Shown one piece after another: positions 60,940-64,000 of a stretch of 64,000 nt of DNA (the first letter of the stretch is position 1; every line of letters starts with the position of its first letter). The DNA is from Verrucomicrobiota bacterium (GTDB taxonomy: Bacteria > Verrucomicrobiota > Verrucomicrobiia > Opitutales > Opitutaceae): positions 1 to 64,000 of the forward strand of contig JAEWBF010000045.1 of NCBI GenBank assembly GCA_023391285.1. Reading direction: 5' to 3'. Made by a program: the position numbers and the translations under genes. A model generated the notes under the pieces. The model had not been told where the DNA came from. It searched no databases and was given only the letters and a program-made list of their open reading frames with translations.

Positions 60940-63900
60940 TCACTGCGTTTTCAAATACGCCACGATGTCCGCCACGTCTTGATCGCTCAGCCCGAGCTGC
61001 TGCGCGTTCAACATCAGCGAACGTCCCATCATCCGCCGCTGCTTCACGCGATCCTGCGGAATCATCTGCGTGAAGCCACCGGTCGATTGCACGATCACCG
61101 GGTCGCCGGCCGAGTGGACCAAGCCGTGCACCTTCTCGCCGTTTTGCAGCTCGATCTCGCTGCCTGCATAGCCGTGCGCGATATCCGCTGACGGCTGCAG
61201 AATCGCGCGCACCACGACCTCGGTCGGCTGCCGCTGCGCAAATCCCGAGAGCGCCGGACCGTAGTCCACGCCCGCGTCGCCGACGCGGTGACACAACAAA
61301 CACGCCTGCGCCAAGGTCGCGCCGCGCGCTACATCTCCCTCGAGCTTCAACACCGCTTCAACGCTGGAAGCCGCTTCCGCCGCGCGGTCGGGCTCTGGAA
61401 TCGTGATCGCGCTGACCTCAACCGTCTCAGGATCATACAGCTTTCGGCGCTTCAATTCGTCCGCGAGCCCGTGCTCCTTCCAGCGCGTGTCCTTGTAATT
61501 CATCAACCACCACGTCGCGTGCTGCCGCACGCGTCCATCCGCCTGCTCGGCGATGTCCACCAACGCCAGCGCCGCTTCGCGCGTCGGCACAAACGCGATC
61601 GCCGTCACCGCCGCGAGGCGATCCGTCTCGCTCAGCCCCTTCGCTTTCGCGCGTGTCGTGAACTCGCCGACCGCCGCCGCTGGCGTCAACCGCCATGCCA
61701 GTCCCGCGCGCGCTGCACTCCATTTCAAAGGTTCGTTTTCTCCCATCTCCGCAACCAGCGCGGTATAGATCTCCGCTTCCTTGCCGGTGCAGCCCGTGCC
61801 CCACGCTTCAAGATATGCGCGATCCTTTCCGTCGTAGCCGCGCGCCACGGCGAGCAACACGTCTTTCGCGTCGGCGAAACTCACATCGCGCATCGCCAGC
61901 GCCGCCTCGCGCCGCACGGCCGGCGATGCATCGGTTGCGAGCGTCCGCGCATGTTCCAACACGCGATGCTCCACCCGACGCAGCGCGCGAAACGCCGCGA
62001 TGCGCATCATCGGATCTTCCGCTTTCAACTGCGCTTCGACTTTCGCCACACCTTCACCGCCGAGCTGCGCCAGCAGCCACACAGCCCGGGCGCGATAATA
62101 CGGATTCTCCTCTTCGAGCAGCTTCGCCACGGCCGGCACCGCGCTCGCACCCTGGGCTTTCAATTTCATGAATCCGAGCGCGCGCACATTCACCGCCGGA
62201 TTCTTCAATGCCGCGATCCGACCTTCGGTGGTCGTGAGATCCAGCTTCGGCGCAACGCCTTTGAAGCCTTTCGGCGCGATCCGATAAATCGTCCCACGCA
62301 CTTCGTCGTCGAGATCCTGATGCCCGCCGACGCGCGGATCGAACCAGTCCGCGACATAGATCGCGCCGTCCGGCCCCACCGCGACATCCGCGGGGCGAAA
62401 CAATGTTTTCAACTCGCGCGTGATCGACCGATGGCCGCCTTTGAAATCCACCCCGGCAAACTCCTCCTCAACGTTCGTCGTCATGAAGGGAAACCGCTCG
62501 AGCGCATACCCCGCGCCCTCCGCTTTCGGGAAGTAGCCATATAACGTATTCCGCGCCGCTTCCGCACTGATCAGCAGCCCGCGCCATTCCTTCCCCAATT
62601 CGTCGCCTTCGACGAACGCGATGCCCGTCGGCGCACCGCCGCCGTAAACATCCCCCGACGGAATCACGCCTGGATCTTCCTGACGCCATTCGGCGACCGG
62701 CGTGCTCTGACCCGGACGGCGATCGGCGTGCCACGTGCGCTGTCCGTCTCTGGACGAAAAGCCGGTGAACCCATACTCCATCAGCCAGGTTGTCCGGCAG
62801 GCGGGCGGATCGTCGTTGTCGTTCTGATACACGTCGCCGAACGAGGTGATCGTTTGTTCGTAGCTGTTGCGGAATCCATGGCCGATGATTTCGGCCTTGG
62901 TCCCGTCCGGCTGCATGCGAACCGCGAAACCGCCCGTGTAAACGTGGCCGTCGTCGCTCACCGCACCGGCGATCTCTTCCGTCCGCCAGCTGAAGAGTGG
63001 CGTCGCCCCGTCGGCGAGCGGATTATACTGGCTGCCGATGCGGAAGGTTTTCCCCGAGCGATCCGTGAAGAACGCGCCCGCATTGCCTTGGTTGAAATAC
63101 CACAAACCGTCCGGCCCAAATGTCACCGAGTGCAGCGAGTGGTCGTGATTCCGGCCGTTGAAACCGGTCAGCAGGATCTCGCGCTTGTCGACGCGCGCAT
63201 CGAATTTGCCGTCGCGATCCACGTCCGTGTAAACGATCAGGTCGGGCGCGTTCGACACAATGACTTGATTGTCGATCACCGAGATGCCGAGCGGCGCGAT
63301 CAATTCCGGTTCCTGGACGAAGGTCCATGCTTTGTCCGCTCGACCATTTTTGTTCAGATCCGCGATCACCACGATGCGATCGCCTTTCGGCTCACGGCCT
63401 TGATGGCGCCGGTAGTTCACGCCTTCCGCGATCCAGATCCGGCCTTCGGCATCGATGTCCATGTTCGTCGGATTGCGCAGCATCGGCGTGCGCGCCCACA
63501 CGGTGACCTCCAGACCGTCCGGCACCCGAAACATGTCCGGCGGCACGATCGTCGGCGGCGGTTCGGCGGCGAAGTCCGGTTTGTCGTCGAGATTCGCCTT
63601 CATGTCTTCGTCGGTTACGCGCGATTCCACGCCATTCGCCGGCACCTCCACGCGCGCCAGCCACAGCGCCGCGTTCAGCACGAGCTTGCGCTGGTCGTCA
63701 TTCGCCCAGTTCGCGTGAAAGTGTCCGCCCGAAAAGCCAAAGCCCCGTCCGCGTCCTTCCTGTTCGCTCGCCCAAACGAGATGTTGCAGGTCGCCGCGCG
63801 CCACCGCCGCGCGCACCGTCGGATTGCCTTCATGCGGTCCGTCGGGACGTTGCATCGTGCTCGCCGGCGGCACGGCGCTCAAAAGCGGCGTGATGCCGCG

Positions 63901-64000
63901 CATGCCCTCGCGAAACCGCAGATGAAAATACCATTCGTCGCGGCTCATGAAGTTCCGCACGCCGCGTGTGACCGGATGATCGGGCAGCGATTTGAACTCC
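60940..64000 (-). CDS. PVC-type ThuA/beta-propeller/HEAT/CxxCH cytochrome protein, 5' end beyond the window
   Basis: 1,019 codons are visible and the frame remains open to the right edge, so the N-terminus is missing. Order: the end of a ThuA-like domain (DHPVTRGVRNFM and GRGFGFSGGHFHANW), a NHL/PQQ-like membrane-bound-dehydrogenase domain (GLEVTVWARTP, NMDIDAEGRIWIAEG, VADWFDPRVGGHQD), HEAT repeats (about 100 bases of Ala/Glu-rich helices per pair), and a C-terminal cytochrome c domain. The haem motif is ACLLCHRVGD, with a plausible distal Met in the tail. Such proteins are typical of Planctomycetota and Verrucomicrobiota and are exported; substrates are mostly unknown, with sugar oxidation often proposed. 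Confidence 0.9.
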   Translation of the reverse strand, partial: EFKSLPDHPVTRGVRNFMSRDEWYFHLRFREGMRGITPLLSAVPPASTMQRPDGPHEGNPTVRAAVARGDLQHLVWASEQEGRGRGFGFSGGHFHANWANDDQRKLVLNAALWLARVEVPANGVESRVTDEDMKANLDDKPDFAAEPPPTIVPPDMFRVPDGLEVTVWARTPMLRNPTNMDIDAEGRIWIAEGVNYRRHQGREPKGDRIVVIADLNKNGRADKAWTFVQEPELIAPLGISVIDNQVIVSNAPDLIVYTDVDRDGKFDARVDKREILLTGFNGRNHDHSLHSVTFGPDGLWYFNQGNAGAFFTDRSGKTFRIGSQYNPLADGATPLFSWRTEEIAGAVSDDGHVYTGGFAVRMQPDGTKAEIIGHGFRNSYEQTITSFGDVYQNDNDDPPACRTTWLMEYGFTGFSSRDGQRTWHADRRPGQSTPVAEWRQEDPGVIPSGDVYGGGAPTGIAFVEGDELGKEWRGLLISAEAARNTLYGYFPKAEGAGYALERFPFMTTNVEEEFAGVDFKGGHRSITRELKTLFRPADVAVGPDGAIYVADWFDPRVGGHQDLDDEVRGTIYRIAPKGFKGVAPKLDLTTTEGRIAALKNPAVNVRALGFMKLKAQGASAVPAVAKLLEEENPYYRARAVWLLAQLGGEGVAKVEAQLKAEDPMMRIAAFRALRRVEHRVLEHARTLATDASPAVRREAALAMRDVSFADAKDVLLAVARGYDGKDRAYLEAWGTGCTGKEAEIYTALVAEMGENEPLKWSAARAGLAWRLTPAAAVGEFTTRAKAKGLSETDRLAAVTAIAFVPTREAALALVDIAEQADGRVRQHATWWLMNYKDTRWKEHGLADELKRRKLYDPETVEVSAITIPEPDRAAEAASSVEAVLKLEGDVARGATLAQACLLCHRVGDAGVDYGPALSGFAQRQPTEVVVRAILQPSADIAHGYAGSEIELQNGEKVHGLVHSAGDPVIVQSTGGFTQMIPQDRVKQRRMMGRSLMLNAQQLGLSDQDVADIVAYLKTQ

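Overview
GC-rich chromosomal DNA, most likely from an Opitutaceae-like member of the Verrucomicrobiota. The pointers are a 1,312-residue TonB-dependent receptor whose mature N-terminus carries the VLSPFEVSA signature, a PVC-type ThuA/HEAT/CxxCH cytochrome protein at the right edge, several very large VCBS/ASPIC-UnbV proteins, and a near-absence of Shine-Dalgarno sequences ahead of many start codons. The assignment rests on protein style only; no 16S rRNA gene is present.

Layout. 1-3.9 kb: a partial RLKP-repeat protein, a small lipoprotein, RarD-like permease, FKBP isomerase, uracil-DNA glycosylase and a metallo-hydrolase. 3.9-8.9 kb: a sensory module on the minus strand (outer-membrane porin, PstS-like binding protein, two chemoreceptors). 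9.1-14.6 kb: pyruvate:ferredoxin oxidoreductase, a dihydroorotate-dehydrogenase-like flavoprotein and a degenerate OmpR-type regulator. 14.9-18.6 kb: hemN-queD-sufU-sufS, serving haem, pterin/queuosine and Fe-S cluster synthesis. 18.9 kb: tRNA-Ser(GGA). 19.3-23.3 kb: TonB receptor with a textbook terminator. 23.5-28.0 kb: two convergent large membrane proteins. 28.2-40.6 kb: a BamE-like protein, then a four-gene, translationally coupled A-B-A-B cassette of giant secreted VCBS/ASPIC proteins, facing a minus-strand group (CE7 esterase, LacI regulator, VCBS protein, TPR protein; 40.6-46.0 kb). 46.3-60.8 kb: respiratory complex I genes nuoB to nuoN, without nuoA. 60.9-64 kb: the 5'-truncated cytochrome protein.

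Functionally the window combines an energy core (complex I plus PFOR, with the Fe-S and haem genes their cofactors require) and an envelope-facing part (TonB receptor, porin/chemotaxis module, giant beta-propeller-like proteins, esterase under a LacI-type regulator).

The most unusual sequence structure is not coding. Nearly every spacer in the nuo operon is filled by an imperfect palindromic REP-like element, and at least six unrelated families are involved. Related or additional families sit ahead of sufS, ahead of the dihydroorotate-dehydrogenase-like gene, and in the divergent region between the glycosylase and the metallo-hydrolase. The second notable item is the duplicated A-B cassette, with histidine-rich tails on both B proteins.
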